Part shown: positions 22,901 to 36,374 of the stretch, piece after piece
Position numbering within the stretch: position 1 is the first letter of the stretch
Layout: every line of letters starts with the position of its first letter
Assembly: GCF_964340395.1 (NCBI RefSeq)
Contig: NC_135549.1
Coordinates: 6,935,001-6,999,000, forward strand
DNA from: Glandiceps talaboti
Lineage: Eukaryota > Hemichordata > Enteropneusta > Spengelidae
Length of the DNA: 64,000 nt
Reading direction: 5' to 3'
Notes under the pieces: model-generated
What the model was told of the DNA's origin: nothing
Database searches by the model: none
The model's input: the letters and a program-made list of their open reading frames with translations, nothing else
Position numbers and translations under genes: made by a program

Positions 22901-25900
22901 AAGCTTATAAACCCAGCTTGTGCCATATTTGGCAGTTATTTACTCATTTTATGAAGCAAGGTTTTTAATCCCTCATGTTGATAATTTTTTTTATCCAAAG
23001 ATTAATTCATTTATTAATATAATAATAGTTTGTAAAGTCAGCCTTGTGTATACTAACTACTGTACATAATTTGTAAAATGGAATTATTTTTGACATGCCC
23101 ATACAACAACCATATACATGTAGTTATTGTTAATTACTTCAAATTATGAAAACTTTTAAAAACTTTTAAACTTTTACTTTTGTTTAAAAGTTTCTTTTGA
23201 GATTTCTTTGTAAAAATCTGTACATTGTCTTTCCTAACTATATATAATAACATGAAAAAAGATTATGTGTGGATTGGAATGAGGTGAGAGTACTGTCAGC
23301 GATATGAGAAAACTTGCAAGATTCATTGTAAAATTTGCAAGTATTGGTAATCTACTATAGAGCATATCGCCAAAGTGAGAAAGGCTACGACTTACCTGCT
23401 CGACCTTCGACTGCACGGAAGAACTCATCACCTAGTGAACAGAAATAACCAAACTGCATAAGATCAACTTGAAGGGTTGCCATAGTTAAAACAGTTACTG
23501 CCATTGGCCATGATTCAAGTGCGTTGAAAATCACAATTCCTAGCCTTTATATGTAGTAGTGTGAGTGGTGAAAGTGGATGTATAACCTGGGTATTAAAGT
23601 TTTAGTAATCTCTTGATATTTGCCTAGCAGTTGAAACTTCTGACTTGATGTATACATCTGTTACAGAACCATGTCAAAGTTATGATCAACATTTGGTAGA
23701 AAAACACAGTTGTCTAGCAGACTTAAGGCCTTTTTAATTGTTATTATTTTTTACTTTAGTTTTAGATAAAACATAGCAAAAAGGGCACGAATGACGGTCG
23801 ACAGTCTAACCAAACCAGTTCAGCTGTATAACATTGTACCTATGTCAACTTTCATTAAATCATAGACATTGGAAAGGCTTGACCTCCAACATCTATAATT
23901 AAATTAAAGTGCTCATGTTGTATTTTGCATGGCAACATTTAGAAGCTGACTCTGACAATTACAGCTAAGTAACACTTTCCACATGAACTGGATAGTTCTT
24001 TGGAGTCATAAGTGATCAGAAAAGATATGTCAGCCATGGTCAGCAAACGAAGGGTGAATTAAGATGAAGGGTGTGGGAAAACTAAAAGCTACATTCCTTT
24101 ATTAGTTTAAATTACTGAGCGGAATGCATTCTCTGCCCTACTTCACATACCCTATTTGTTACATGTGTACATTAAAGAAAAGACAAGAAAAGACTTAAAA
24201 GTGTGTTTCTTTCACACAAGGTATTTAATCTAAATGAAATGACCCACTTTTACAACCCTCCAGCATAGAAATTATACAAAGTAAAGTTTAGTTAATCCAT
24301 GCAATCTCATGTAATGAAACCCTATAAAATCTAATTCTTGTGTCTTCTTTTTGTTTTCATACTACTGGTAATAGCCTCAACAATATGGACCTCTTTAAAC
24401 GAGATCTTGTCTCTTTCATTTAACGTGTAAGCCTTCAAAGTCACAAGTCTAATAGTCTGGATGCCAACGTGATTTCTAACTAAACCACGTCTGGTCAAAG
24501 TCCCTCAATCAGCACAAAAAGTTGTTCATCCAATCAGTGAACCCCAACTGATATAGTGATATAGTTTATAAGTAACATCCTGAGCTGACAAATATATCAC
24601 ATTTGGACATTACATAACTGCCCCAATGAACACTAACTTTATGAGGGACTGTGTTATTGGTTAGAATTGTGTGATTCATTAACAAAGACATGATGTTGAT
24701 GACTGTGTGGGTGGGTGGCCGTGGATGAATTTTAAATTGCATCTCAGGCATCTCAGGACTTCTAGAGTAACGACTTTGACTATACTGTGAGTGGAGGTGC
24801 AAAATTGTAACGATACTGTATAGGAACTAGACTACAAGTACAGTACTAGATGTTTAACATAGAGACAGCATAATTAATTCTTTTTAAAGGCAGGGATTCA
24901 ATCCCAGGTTCTCATATTAGTGTTATCTTATCAGTGTAACTGTAAGGATTAACGACCATTCTTTTGTTCAAGACCATCTTCTTCTTTAGCTTTACCAGAC
25001 AACTATATTTCACACCTACATTTTAATTCTAATCAATCCAAACCTGGGCCTTAAACAGATTTCTTTTTCATAATCATGTTTTATTAGTAGTATGAAAAGA
25101 TTTTTAAAATAATGCAGTTTACAGCTTACTCACACTTTGAGTCTGAAAATAATGATGGCTGGAAATAAAAAATACTGTAATACTTATGATTTGTGTGGTT
25201 AATGTACATGAATTATATATCTACATGTGTAGTTGGTATTTGTATAAGTTGATAGTAAATGTTTGCTTACTTGTAGTGCTGCCTTCTGATTGGTTGTCAC
25301 CACCAGATGTATCTGAATCACCAGCAGGTGAAGTGCGTTCTGATTGGTCCGATTCTTCCTCACCATTACACTTACTTTGTTGCTTGGTATTTGTGCATCC
25401 ATCGTGATCACAGGAATCAGTCAAACTAAAAATGAAATGAAAGTCAAATATTATGAAATATGTCAATTACATGTATTTTCTATGGAACAAACTAGAGGTT
25501 AAAGAACATGATATTTTGTAACATATGAGTCCTTCCTCTTTTTAATTGTGAGTCAAATCAAAAGAATATTTTTTTCACTTTAATTGGTGTTCTGTCATAT
25601 TTAATGTAATATATTTTTCTGTACCATTGTTAGCACGGCATTTTGAATATCCCTATGAGGACCACATTGGAAATAAGTGTTTTAAGAATACTTTTAAATT
25701 TATGTGTTTATCCTCTGTGATTTTTTATACCTTGTATTTTAATACGTACTTGTATAAATTTTGACCTAATAAATTCAATTCAATTTAATGAAGTATGGCA
25801 GTAGTCTATACATCAAAATTAAATTGAAAAAATTGTTACTTTTTTTCGTGCCCAATGAGAATGTAAACAGTTGAAGGATTAATATGTTCAATTTTTCCAT

Positions 25901-28900
25901 TAAAAATGATTAATTCTGTGACATTAATGTCATTCAAATGAGTAAAAAAGTGTTATTTCCATGACAACTTTAGACTCTACATTACACAATGTGAATACAT
26001 GTTATACAGAATAGACTCTACTAGTAATTGGTATGATTTATTGTGTAATATCTAAACCTAAAGATGATGGTATTAACTGAGAATTAATTCTACTCACCAA
26101 TGATTTATTAGTCTGTAAAGTCATTGTATCTGATTACATACATGAATGCATTAAATGACAGTGATGAAGACAATCTAATTGCTATGATTAATGTCTACAA
26201 CTAAGGCAACTCAAATATGCCATTGGCTAAGTCATTTTAAAATGACAAATGAGGCAACCTTGGCCGGCATTCTGGTATTTTTACAAGTAATTTTGACTGC
26301 AATTTATCCTCTCTTTTCACTATAGGTCATTTGAAATGATGAAAAAATTAGAGGGTAACTCATATATTTCCAGGTAAATTTTAACCTTTCTTTTCACTAT
26401 GGGACATGAGAAGTGATGGAAAATTTGAAAATTTAACTGGTATATTTCTGGGTAAATTTTACCCCTCCATTTCACTATGGATCGTTTTAAATGATGGAAA
26501 AATTAGAGAGTAACTGATAGTACTACAGGTCAGTCACTAAAAAAAGGAAAATTAGACGGTAACTGGTATACCTCTGATATTAAGCTTACATATTAAAAGA
26601 ATTTTTATCTTCTCTTTTGTAAAATGTGAAGTATGTTTTACTAGCATTCTGAAGACACAGTTTTCCAATATTTCTGGTAATGGGCTAAACATTTCCTGCA
26701 AAGCTACTCCAAGCTTCAAGTGAGGCTTGTAACACTGTGAGTATTGTTTCTGCAAGGCATGATACATTAATGCACACCCATTAAAAGTGACATGTGCGCT
26801 TTAATAAAATGACTTCCTTCATGGAACGCATTCATTTTCCATTGCTCAGACTCTCATTTAGTACAATGCTTATGGTTCAATCAGCCTGTCATATAAATCT
26901 CACATTTTTATGCACAGGAAAGTATCCAAATACTGTGCCATAAACACGTATTTGGGGTCATTTCACAATATTAAGTTACTTCTCTGAAAATGTAGCAGTC
27001 ACACGTATGTATACTTGATATATACCACTTTATATTGATTATACAAGAAATTAGATGTTTTTAATGAGTTAATGGAATCTGAGTTGATCTATCAAATTAC
27101 TAAGAGCAGGGACAGAGAGGAGTGTATTATTACATAAAAGTTAATACACAAAGTAAATATTGATATTCCAAATGTGAGCCTTTTACATGTAAGTACAGAT
27201 GGTGATTAGACACGAACACACTACCCACACCAGTACTATCAGTGATTCATGAATGTCGTTGAATGACTTCTCAAGAGTATTACTGAAAGGGAGATATATC
27301 ATATTCTGATTTATTCATCATCATCATTGTTTGAGTACAATATCTGCTACTCAACCAGAAATGCTGCCATTTGTAACATATACTTCACTTTCTAACTAAA
27401 TGCTCAGAAGAGAGCTGTCGGTAAAAGCTAATATATATTGTGTAATTTCATGATGTAGAAATGGTGAATATTAAAAAGATATACCAACCAAATAACAGAA
27501 CTAATCATGTTTTCTTCAATCAAATTCTTCACAGTCAAAAATTGTACCTATGTTTAGATTTAGTGATAATTATAGTATTATTGAATTTAATAAAGATAGA
27601 CCGTCTTAATCAAACAAAGGAATAATCGTAATTGAATCAGTCAATAAGTGTTTAGCCTGGACATTTTGATATTTTGGTGTGGATAAGTCAATGTATCAGA
27701 CCACTACACATCTTTATTTGGGCAAAGAGTTGTTCATCACACACTTCTAGTGTCCATGTTCTCAGTAAGCTTCCAAGAAAGGATGAACATTGCAACCACC
27801 AACATTGTAAACCACTGGCCTCTTTATGGCACCATCCAAAACATACCTGCCAAGAGCAGAAATATGTATTCTGGCTCACGAGAATGTTTCATAGCTTAAG
27901 CTGAAATATGTGCTCTGGCCTGCAAGAATTTATTTTTGTAAAAAAAAATGTTATGTTACTGTTATTTTAAACCTGATATGAACGTGCTAAATGAATGCGT
28001 CAAGTAGCTGAAATGCTTTACTTCTCCATTACATGTTGTACTTTCAAATGTGAACACTAACATGCAAGGCTAATTTCAGTGTATGTTGACGCAACCATAG
28101 CCAGCCGACACATCTGTCGAAACACTATCATTCAAGGATTCTTCAAACTTCTCTGTAGCCACCAGCTTGAGCATAAAAGTTTAATCATGTCACAGTGTGC
28201 TGACAAACAATCAAATACCTTTAACCCTGGAATACAGCAGGAAAGTTTACAGTGACCATGGCAACAGAAACAAACCTATACAGAGAAGATGATTACCAAT
28301 ATTATCTGTAAACCATAGTGTCCTAGAGGGGTGTTGATAATTGGTGATTAGGAAGTACCCCTGCTGATGTAACTCACATAATGGAAGTGTAAGGTTACTA
28401 TTTGATAGTAGATATTCATCTTGCATCTACAAGCTGTATAGTCAAGGGATGTGATGGATGGATGACATAGTATCTTATCAGTTGGCTAGGGAATATTGGT
28501 GTCATCCACACTTTCCACTTAGCTGGTTCAGCACACAAATCAAACAAATAAAGGAGAAGTAATTGTAACAATGCAAACAGTGAAGTGTGTTCAGAATGTT
28601 GATGGTAACCACAGGGTAAAGTGATCTGGACTATGTTGATGGTAACCATAGGGTAAACTGATCTGGACTATGTTGATGGTAACCACAGGATAAAGTTATC
28701 TGGACTATGTTGAGTCTTTGAACTGTTACACTAACTAGACAGGGTGCTGTGGAAATGTTGACAACCACCAGACTATATGTACATACTTCAAGTTGTCAAG
28801 TAGAATGTTGGCCTAAATGTAGATGCTAACGACTACCAGACCATCATGAACTAGAATTTGACCTACATATTACAACCCAGTATGACAAATACCAGACCAT

Positions 28901-31900
28901 AAGTACATACTTGAACTAAATGTAAACCGGAGTATGTCTTGCTGTCAATCTGACAACTACCTGACTGCATTTACTTGCATATGGTATCTCAAACTTAGAA
29001 TTCAATTCGTTTTAAATTTTTCATATTTTTACCACAAAAGCTGAATTAGACATGTCATGTCAAAAGAGATATTGTACAAATAGAAGCTGAGAGAGAATTA
29101 AAGCAAACAAAAAAATCACTCAAACATTGGAAATATCTATTGAGCTGACAGTTTCAGATTAATAATATGTAATTTGATCCTGATAAGATGTATTCATCCC
29201 GGAAATTACTTTCATTCATATTGCAATAGTTATAATACAATGAATGTTGTTATGTTAGAAATGCATGAATTGTTCCAGGAAAGTGAAAATTTCGTTTACA
29301 TCATACCAATTCCATTGAGAATACAGTTAAGGGAATCGCTGCCTCACAAGAGACATACACTAATCCCATACTTCTACTATCAAATGTCTTTCATTTTCAA
29401 GGTATTAACTTTACACTTTAGTGCTTCAAATCTTCCTGGCTTAACATCACTGATGTAGGTATACAATTATTCTACACTCCTAGCAAAGACAGAGCCACCT
29501 CTTACTGTAAAAGTGTCTTGAGTTTGTAAATCTTAGTCTGCGTTCAACACAACAAGAAAGGGTCATCCAGGACACCACAGAATGGTCCGTAATTTGTTTA
29601 AAGGCAGTCATCAAATTTGTGTTTTATGTTTTATAGCCTTCTGTTTCAGATGTTTAGTCTTAAAATAGAAATGTTGAAATGTTAACCATATCCATCTGGT
29701 ATTTTTTATGCCTCTACCAATTACAAGAGTCAACTTTTCCTTCTCTGTACATTCCAGTACTAATCCATGGAATATTGATACATTGGAAGTGATAATGCAA
29801 AACTATTTCAACATGTTGAAAATTCTTGAAGGAGAGAGGTCACAGTAGTGCTGTATAATTCAACTTCCAGACTAGAATATTGTATTTTGTAGTCTTCATG
29901 CATGCATGCTTATAAACTAATTTGCATAATTTATAATTTTATAGGAATGAGTTTTGAACAAATATTGAGAAAACTCAAATTCATCAAAAATTTCAGATCT
30001 ACAGTATCCATGACAACACTTTTCATATTTTTATACAAAGAAAAGACAAACTACTAATATCACCCTTTTTTTTATTTCTTTGTTGGTTGGAAATCATGGT
30101 CTTGTTAGTTTTATTACAAATGAAAAATTGATTTTATGTACACTATCATGTATATATTCTATATTTCACCCTAGCAGAAACATTTACATGCAACAAAATC
30201 CAACACCAATTAGTGTACATGAATTTTAATGATTAATCTGTGACTAAACCTTTTGCCCCCAAATGTATGGATGGAAGGCTTGCTTCTGAAAATGTTCATT
30301 CTCATGGTCTCTACATTGTCAAAGACACAAACAGTTGAATTTTCATTAAATTTAAGTTTTGTATTCTAATATTTATCATTTTGGTCAGGAAAAGTGACTG
30401 AAAATTGTTATCACTGTTTGCAGATGGAGTAAGTTGGGACTCGATTCTGACAAGGTCCGTCTGGTGTTTCAGGACAATGTCAGAATTGAGTCCTGTATAC
30501 TGAATGCAAGCAGAACTTCACTGTATTCCATCATCTATGTTTTGAGTGATGTCCAACAAGAAAACAGTTATTCCATGCCACGTCACCAAATTTTGATAAA
30601 CGCACATACTTTACTCTAAACCAGGTTCCCCTGGCATATATCAAAGCATACTTTTTTCAATACCAGGTTCCCCTGCCAAACATCAATTCACGTGCCCACC
30701 CAAGTCTTTGATCTGTGTAGATAGCCATCTTGACCCTTCAATCATTCAGAACCAGTGACTGCATTCAATCACTCACTCAGCCATCAACAGCCTCCACAAC
30801 CTCCACAACCTATACCTGTAGAATTCCCATGGAAACCTTCCATCACTCCTCTCTTGACTTTTCCATGACTTTTCTTTCAAATGTAGATTTGATTATTACG
30901 ACCTAAACACATGTACTTGTCAGTGACCTTGTTGACTGCTCATGAAACATTCAAAGGAAAAAATGTTATAAAAAAAAGACCTCAGAGATGTTCATTGATA
31001 CTGAAGAATGATGTACACAAAGACCATGGCCATTGACAGCTTGCTATTACTTCTATAACCTGTCTGTCCATCAAAATGAACACACTTTCTCTGTTTTGTG
31101 GTTGATGTTGGCAACATTTTGCCAGGAGCAGTTCTCGTATATGTTTAGGTTGTCAGCCTATGTCATCCTAAATTGAAGACAGCAAGAAGTGTTGTGAAGT
31201 TACATAAAATGCAAAGTTTGAATTTCCGGCAAGGTCAGTCACCTATCTATGGTCAGTCTCTCTGTTATGCCGACAATGTTTACAACATAGTCATTGATGC
31301 AGACTTAAGTGAAATGGACCAGAGCTGACAATAAAAGTGGAGTGATCCCAACACCAAAGCCTGTAAACAAACTCTGTCATCTACCCCCAGGGTGTACAGA
31401 CTTGAGTCCATCCAACAGACTGTATCATATGGCTTCCTGACTTTTGTGAAAGTTCTACATAAAAAAAGATTACAGCTGACAAAGTACCTTCAAAGTTATG
31501 AGTTGGTGAATAGCATTCTACTGGTCCAATGTTACTATGTGGACTGATTGACCTTATATGATTTATACTTTATACTGCACAGCATTACTGGTTAATATGT
31601 TAAAACTCCTCAACTCAAACCTAAACACTTCAACATTGCTCAGATGCCATTGTTGACTCTGTAGAGAAACAACTGATCAAGACACTAACTTCTTACAGCA
31701 AAGAAATTCAGACAATCCTAATGATTGTCTGATGTGATGACATTACTGAAATACACCAGTAATATTCTTGATGTCATATTTACAGACGGTCGTTTATAAA
31801 ATATATTCCTGGAGAGTTCTCATGTTATCCTGCCATCCATCACACTATGTTAATCATTTACCTGATCTAGGTTAGGTTTATAGCATTCTTCAATTCATCA

Positions 31901-34499
31901 TACTTATGGATGTTTACAAGTGGTCATTCACAAACCAGACAGACTCTAGGACAGATCTTATCTATATTTGACATCTGACACTAAAACTACTTCATTCTTT
32001 TAACAAGATTTTCTGTTTGATACCAGATTTACAAGTAAAATTGAAAAAAGAACACAAACAAAACACAAACCACCTGTTAGCTTTTAAGCAAGAATGTCAC
32101 ATACTTGAAAGATTGCTGTGTGTCTGTAAAGTGGTTTTCTCTGTCTTCTATTTGTGTTAATACCCCTCTTCTGACTGTTGCTAACATTGAAAAGTATTCT
32201 GAATATTTTAAGGTTCTTTTAAACTGAATTAGACTTACTACAAAAGATAAGATAATTACTACCAAGTATTAAACACGCCATTCAACACTTCAAACTATTG
32301 GCTTTTTAATACTCTACTTTTCTCCATGATAATCCAAGGGACTATTGCAATTGATGGTCCTACATATATAAAGAGAAGCTGTTTTTCATTCTCCTTACTA
32401 TTTATGTATGTAATTTCTTTTGAATGTGGGATGTCAACAGTTTAATATAGTAGTACTTTCAACCTTTGTCTGGATGCCAGTGTACATCGTAACGATACAA
32501 TATAGGAACTAGACTATTTCAACCTGGAACCACTATAGTGGTCTCAGCTACAATGTAAATTTTATGCTGAGACTGAAAAAAGTGGTGTGTGTGTTTTAGG
32601 ATTTAGCCTCCATTGTCTGGTGACTTTTGCTACTGTCTGGTTGACGTTTCCACTGCATTTGAACTGGTTTGAAACTAAATGAAATCTTGTAAATCAGATC
32701 AAAGTATATAGTACTGTAATCAGCCATCCAAAAAGTTAAAGACGCTATTCAAGACGAAAATAGGATTTCGTCCAGCTATATATAGCTGAATGCACAACTT
32801 ATAATCTTGCCAAACTAGTTCATGGTTCTCATCTACTTGAATAGTTGCCTTTTAGTTTTCGTGACGTATTTAGCGTACTGTCAATTGTTCATTGTATAGG
32901 GGTTTACAATTGTAATATATTGGTACAACAGATCACAAAACTGCTCGGAGAGTCACAATTTTGGGAATAAAATAGAAGGTTATAACACGTATTACATTTA
33001 CATGTAAATATTATTTTAGTCGCCTTTTTACATACATACTTAGTAAGTAAGATACAGTATGTTGTGCCCTTCTATCACAACAGCCTACACTCAACTACAT
33101 GTAAGACTTGTTGAGCTGAACAACACGGCGTATCTTACAGTTTATATAATTGTAACTCATTACCAACTCCTTCATTGCAGTCAATTAATTGTGATATAAA
33201 TTAGACAAAATGAGATAAGACTTACCTGCACGTAACTAAATGCTGTTGTATAGCTAACAACTTGCTTTCTTGCTCAGCAGCAAGTCGTGATTGTTCCTCC
33301 AATTCCCGTACTTTAGCTAAACTTTCACACACTGTTTTCCTGGCCTTGCCTAGTTCTTGGTACATTACTCTCTGGTTGCCCATCAATACATTATTACAAT
33401 ATTCCAGTTCCAGCAATTCTTTCCTCGATCGCAACAAGTCCATTTCCAATTGCTGAGTGAATATCATAGCTTCTTCTAATTGAGAATCCCTTGATTCACG
33501 TAGATGGTTCAGTTCATGGATCAGTGCATCAAAACTACGAGACGGAGCAATCGGACTTCGTGTGTGGAATTTCGATTTCTTTACGTCACAGTTTTTGTGT
33601 TTCAGGTGGTTTTTTCGCAAGGCAACTTGCATAACCAACGATCTAGCATCACTACTTTGTAAAGCCAGTCGCATATCTTCAATAACTTCTCGTAAACTTT
33701 CATTTTCTTCTTTTCTGTTTGCCAATTCTCGTCTCAATCGTTTAGTGTCTCTCAGTTGTACGTCGCTTTCACCGTTTGCCTGTAGAACTTTCAGTTCGTC
33801 GTCTTTCTTCTGTTGAACGTCAGTTTGTTCTACGTGTCCTTCAAGTTTGCGGTGATGTTTCTGACCAATGTCTGTGATTTCCGATTCGTTCTTTCCCTGT
33901 TTATGCAACAATGATTTATATATTTCGGTGATGGGTTTACTACTGAAGCACTCGACACACATAGTATGTATTGTCAGACCCGTACGTGGATGCCTAACAC
34001 GCACCTCTCTGTCGATTTGTTCTGCGTCGTGTGAACATTCTGGGATCGGAGTGTAGTTGGTATCACTTTGGGAGGCAAAATATTCTCCCAATCTCAAATG
34101 GAAAGTTTTGAAATCAACTTGGTCTGGCAGATCTTTCAATAAAATATTGTCACTCTCTGTACGCTTATCAATATCATGGTTTACAAGGCCCAATATTTCA
34201 CATAAAATTTTAAAATCTTGGGCAGGTAGCTTGCCATTGGCACTCGAGTCCAGGTGATGGTAAATTTCTTGCAGGTACTGATCGAGTCCCGCAGCAAGAA
34301 CAACTATTTCGTTCTCAACTCCACGGTCAAGTCCATAGTGGTATGCCAAACAACTCACGATCCACTGTGCTCTACGAGCTGGGAAAATATACGATTCAGA
34401 CCTCTGCATGTTTTTATGTGGTATTGTGGTCCTGGATAGTTGTCTGCTGCTAACGGTGTTCAGCATACATACCAAAGTATAGAAATCAGCTAGATACAC
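19972..34499 (-). CDS. EFCC1: EFCC1-like EF-hand and coiled-coil protein
   Basis: Seven coding exons join in phase: 34499-33226, 25425-25271, 23431-23396, 22405-22242, 21501-21343, 20596-20515 and 20174-19972, giving 690 codons (human EFCC1 is about 600). The large first exon holds LAYHYGLDRGVENEIVVLA and GLDQYLQEIYHHLD (residues 51-84), closely like vertebrate EFCC1/CCDC48. A single EF-hand-like loop follows at 84-95 (DSSANGKLPAQD, with Asp instead of Glu at position 12). Residues about 245-425 are charged heptad-rich coiled coil. Exon 2 is Ser/Asp/Glu-rich and hydrophilic; exons 4-5 are coiled coil again (KLKLQNDRLKKELQ; ETERVRLSLIEETLAEI); exon 6 has SRRSLGKIVMDTIDIC. The tail is a poly-Glu tract then VTYGIDRETVC. 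The first ATG is used, but Met31 (34409) would fit vertebrate length better. Intron 1 is 7.8 kb. Function is unknown to me; calcium binding is only suggested. The last five codons and stop come from the satellite at 18624-19989. Confidence 0.82.
20895..21199 (+). mobile_element. 5'-truncated non-LTR retrotransposon (LINE) 3' end
   Basis: The plus strand can be read as LLWNSLDSSIRNAPSLSSF, then KTHLF and a stop, from about 20919 to 21006. This is the C-terminal tail typical of CR1/L2-type LINE reverse transcriptase proteins. A short 3' UTR with AAGCGCATTGAG and GCGCTATATAAGAAATAAAT follows, ending in an ATT/TTA microsatellite tail. The 5' part is missing. It lies antisense in the intron between EFCC1-like exons 21501-21343 and 20596-20515. 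Clade assignment is from memory of the motif. Confidence 0.75.
21709..21902. repeat. Two-copy tandem duplication, ~100 bp unit
   Basis: Copies start with CTTATTTTAGACA at 21709 and 21813; both contain AGAAGACTTGTTACAGTAGAT and end in GGACAGCATGGATTCCAG. The second copy lacks about 12 bp. It is in an EFCC1-like intron. Confidence 0.9.
22524..22549. repeat. (CA)n microsatellite
   Basis: About thirteen CA dinucleotides lie in the EFCC1-like intron upstream (minus sense) of exon 22405-22242. Confidence 0.9.
24807..24834. repeat. Dispersed 28 bp repeat, copy 1
   Basis: GTAACGATACTGTATAGGAA plus CTAGACTA differs at only two positions from 32489-32516. Flanks are not obviously alike. Both copies lie in introns of the EFCC1-like gene. 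Confidence 0.6.
25640..25795 (+). mobile_element. Probable LINE 3' tail
   Basis: The plus strand has GAGGACCACATTGGAAATAA, a T-rich 3' UTR, and ends with AATAAATTCAATTCAATTT. Short TTCAA-type tails after such a block are common at 3' ends of invertebrate non-LTR elements. No coding part is left. It lies in EFCC1-like intron 1. Confidence 0.45.
26310..26575. repeat. Diverged tandem repeat, ~3 units
   Basis: The blocks TTTCACTATGG/AGG, a GATG(G/A)AAAA stretch, a TAACT(G/C)(G/A)TAT stretch and a GGTAAATTTTA stretch recur in that order about every 80 bp at roughly 26315, 26390 and 26470. Copies are well diverged. This is EFCC1-like intron 1. Confidence 0.7.
28597..28714. repeat. 37 bp tandem repeat, three copies
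   Basis: The unit ATGTTGATGGTAACCACAGG, then GTAAAGTGATCTGGACT, recurs three times with one to three substitutions in EFCC1-like intron 1. Confidence 0.9.
30411..30517. mobile_element. MITE-like element, family A, copy 2
   Basis: It contains TTGCAGATGGAGTAAGTTGG and GACTCGATTCTGAC near the left end and AATTGAGTCCTG and GCAAGCAGAACT near the right end, so it has the family A arrangement with decayed termini. It lies in EFCC1-like intron 1. Confidence 0.6.
32489..32516. repeat. Dispersed 28 bp repeat, copy 2
   Basis: GTAACGATACAATATAGGAA plus CTAGACTA; the partner is at 24807-24834. Confidence 0.6.
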
Positions 34500-35040
34500 T
34501 CAATACGTTGGTCTGTCCCACTCTACGATGACAGTCGCATCTATTTCGACGAAGCGTAGAAGCGTTTAGTTTGCAAAAGTGAAGGAAATACTCGAAGATT
34601 GTCGAAGAAATGCAACCCCCTCAAGGAATGGTGCAATGAAGATATATGGTGCAGAGGACGACCTGTAAAGCATACTACAGAAAACCAGCAGGCCTGTGAA
34701 GAGAGTCGAAATGTGGAGTGAGCTGAAAGCGTGTGATGTGTTGAATGAATGAGTAGTGGGCGGAGTCAATGGTATTTATCAACGGAATTAGTCATTATAG
34801 GTCAACAAACATTTACCACTGTCGATGGTAACGTTTCTACATGTAAAATATCGTAATTACTTGGTACTGTTGTAATTGCTACACGATAGCACAATGTGTA
34901 AATTACTATAGAACAAAATAGAAACAAGTATTGCACCCGATTAAAACTTTTATATGTAAACAATAAGGTTAGGCCGAACTTTCTGCGTTTCAATCGTTGT
35001 CTGTTGTCTGTATGTCTCTGTACTAGTATACTATAGCTCA
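34500..35040. other. Upstream region of EFCC1-like gene
   Basis: This holds the presumed 5' UTR and promoter of the minus-strand EFCC1-like gene. A GGGCGGAGTC box at about 34758 could be a GC box on either strand. No further exon was recognised. Confidence 0.4.
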
Positions 35041-35105
35041 TACATACATACATACATACATACATACATACATACATACATACATACATACATACATACA
35101 TACAT

Positions 35106-35140
<35 letters not shown>

Positions 35141-35250
35141 TACACATACATACATACATACATACATACATACATACATACACATACATACATACATACA
35201 TACATACATACATACATACATACATACATACATACATACATACATACATT
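35041..35250. repeat. (TACA)n microsatellite, ~210 bp
   Basis: Over fifty TACA units are interrupted by two CA-rich segments (around 35123-35148 and 35180). The minus-strand frames encoding Met-Tyr-Val-Cys repeats are artefacts. Confidence 0.97.
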
Positions 35251-35499
35251 TACATCATCATAAAATAACACAGACATATGCCTTACTGTAATACGATTTT
35301 AACTGTCACTTACATGTAATTACAATTTACGATTACAACGATACAGCATTTTTTCGTGTTTGTTTCCAATCGTGTCCTGTTCTCTGTTTGTTCCAGGTCA
35401 TGCACTAAGTTCTTAACAATGTAATGAAAGAGAAGGATATACGGTGATACCCATAGATGAGATTTCCATTTGTTTTACCATCAACTCCCCAAATGGTTA

Positions 35500-36374
35500 G
35501 GGAACCTTCAGTATTTACCACGGGGGTCACATTTTACAAACCTGTCCTTGGGAGAGGATCATATTTTGCATTAGAATGTTTGGGGAGGGTCACATTTTAC
35601 AACCCGTAGCTTTGTGACCAAATTGAAGATTCAATTATTGTAAATTGTTTTTGTATGTTTTGAGATGTAAAAGTGAGATTAGCACTCAACATTTATTTTT
35701 ACAAGTACTTTACATGCCAAAATACAAAAATAAAAATATATGCATTGTAAGAAAATTGTTTTATAAAAACATTTTGTTAAGTGTACCATCTCACCTTATC
35801 ACTCACACTGTCTGTGAATGTTGTTGTTAAAATATGATGGTGATGGTGATATCGATGATGATGATGATCTAGTTTTGAATGTCATAGAGAACACGGACAG
35901 TGATACATGTACTGACTCAAGTAGTACCAGAGAGTCAGATGAGAGTGACACTGATAATGGCAATACTGAAGGTGAAGGTGAAGGTGATGATGATGATAAT
36001 GATATCAGGGAACTTTTACAAGTGACCAGATCAGACAGAGTATGCACAGCATGGAAAGCACGTTTTAGACAATAACTAGATTGTGTATGATTATACGTGA
36101 AATGTAACTAGCCAGTTTTTTACTGTTTGTCACTTTATATGTACAAATATTGCTTTCTAATACAGAGTCAAAATGATTTAATTTGTATGTATACATATAA
36201 TGGGAATATTGATTAGCGTTCAGTATATGCAATTGTCATGGGGAGGGTCATATTTTACCAAATGGGGCAAAGGGGAGGGTCACTTTTTACAAATGGAGAA
36301 TGGGGGAGGGTCATGTTTTATTTAACAGACCATGTGTGATTTTCTCCGCCCCCCTGTAAATACTGAAGGCTCCC
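35500..36374. mobile_element. 875 bp DNA transposon with TTA target-site duplication
   Basis: The left end GGGAACCTTCAGTATTTACC (35500) and right end GTAAATACTGAAGGCTCCC (to 36374) are inverted repeats with one mismatch in the first 19 bp. TTA flanks both sides (35497-35499 and 36375-36377). Sub-terminal motifs GGGGAGGGTCA(C/T)(A/T)TTTTA occur several times near both ends, in both halves in the same orientation. A short acidic reading frame lies inside (35818-36075). I could not assign a superfamily; it is probably a deletion derivative. Confidence 0.75.
35818..36075 (+). pseudogene. Acidic 85-codon frame inside the 875 bp transposon
   Basis: The frame starts MLLLKYDGDGD, is rich in Asp, Glu, Ser and Thr, and ends with ELLQVTRSDRVCTAWKARF and a stop. 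The acidic region followed by a basic Ser-Asp-Arg-Val tail may be the C-terminal scrap of a transposase or accessory protein; the low-complexity GAT/GAA codons could also create it by chance. No catalytic motif is present. Confidence 0.4.

Noticed and set aside
33262-34439. Several plus-strand frames of 60-84 codons
   Set aside because: Antisense shadows of the large first coding exon of the EFCC1-like gene.
34802-35277. Long minus-strand frames (up to 147 codons) of Met-Tyr-Val-Cys repeats
   Set aside because: They are translations of the TACA microsatellite, open in all three minus-strand frames.
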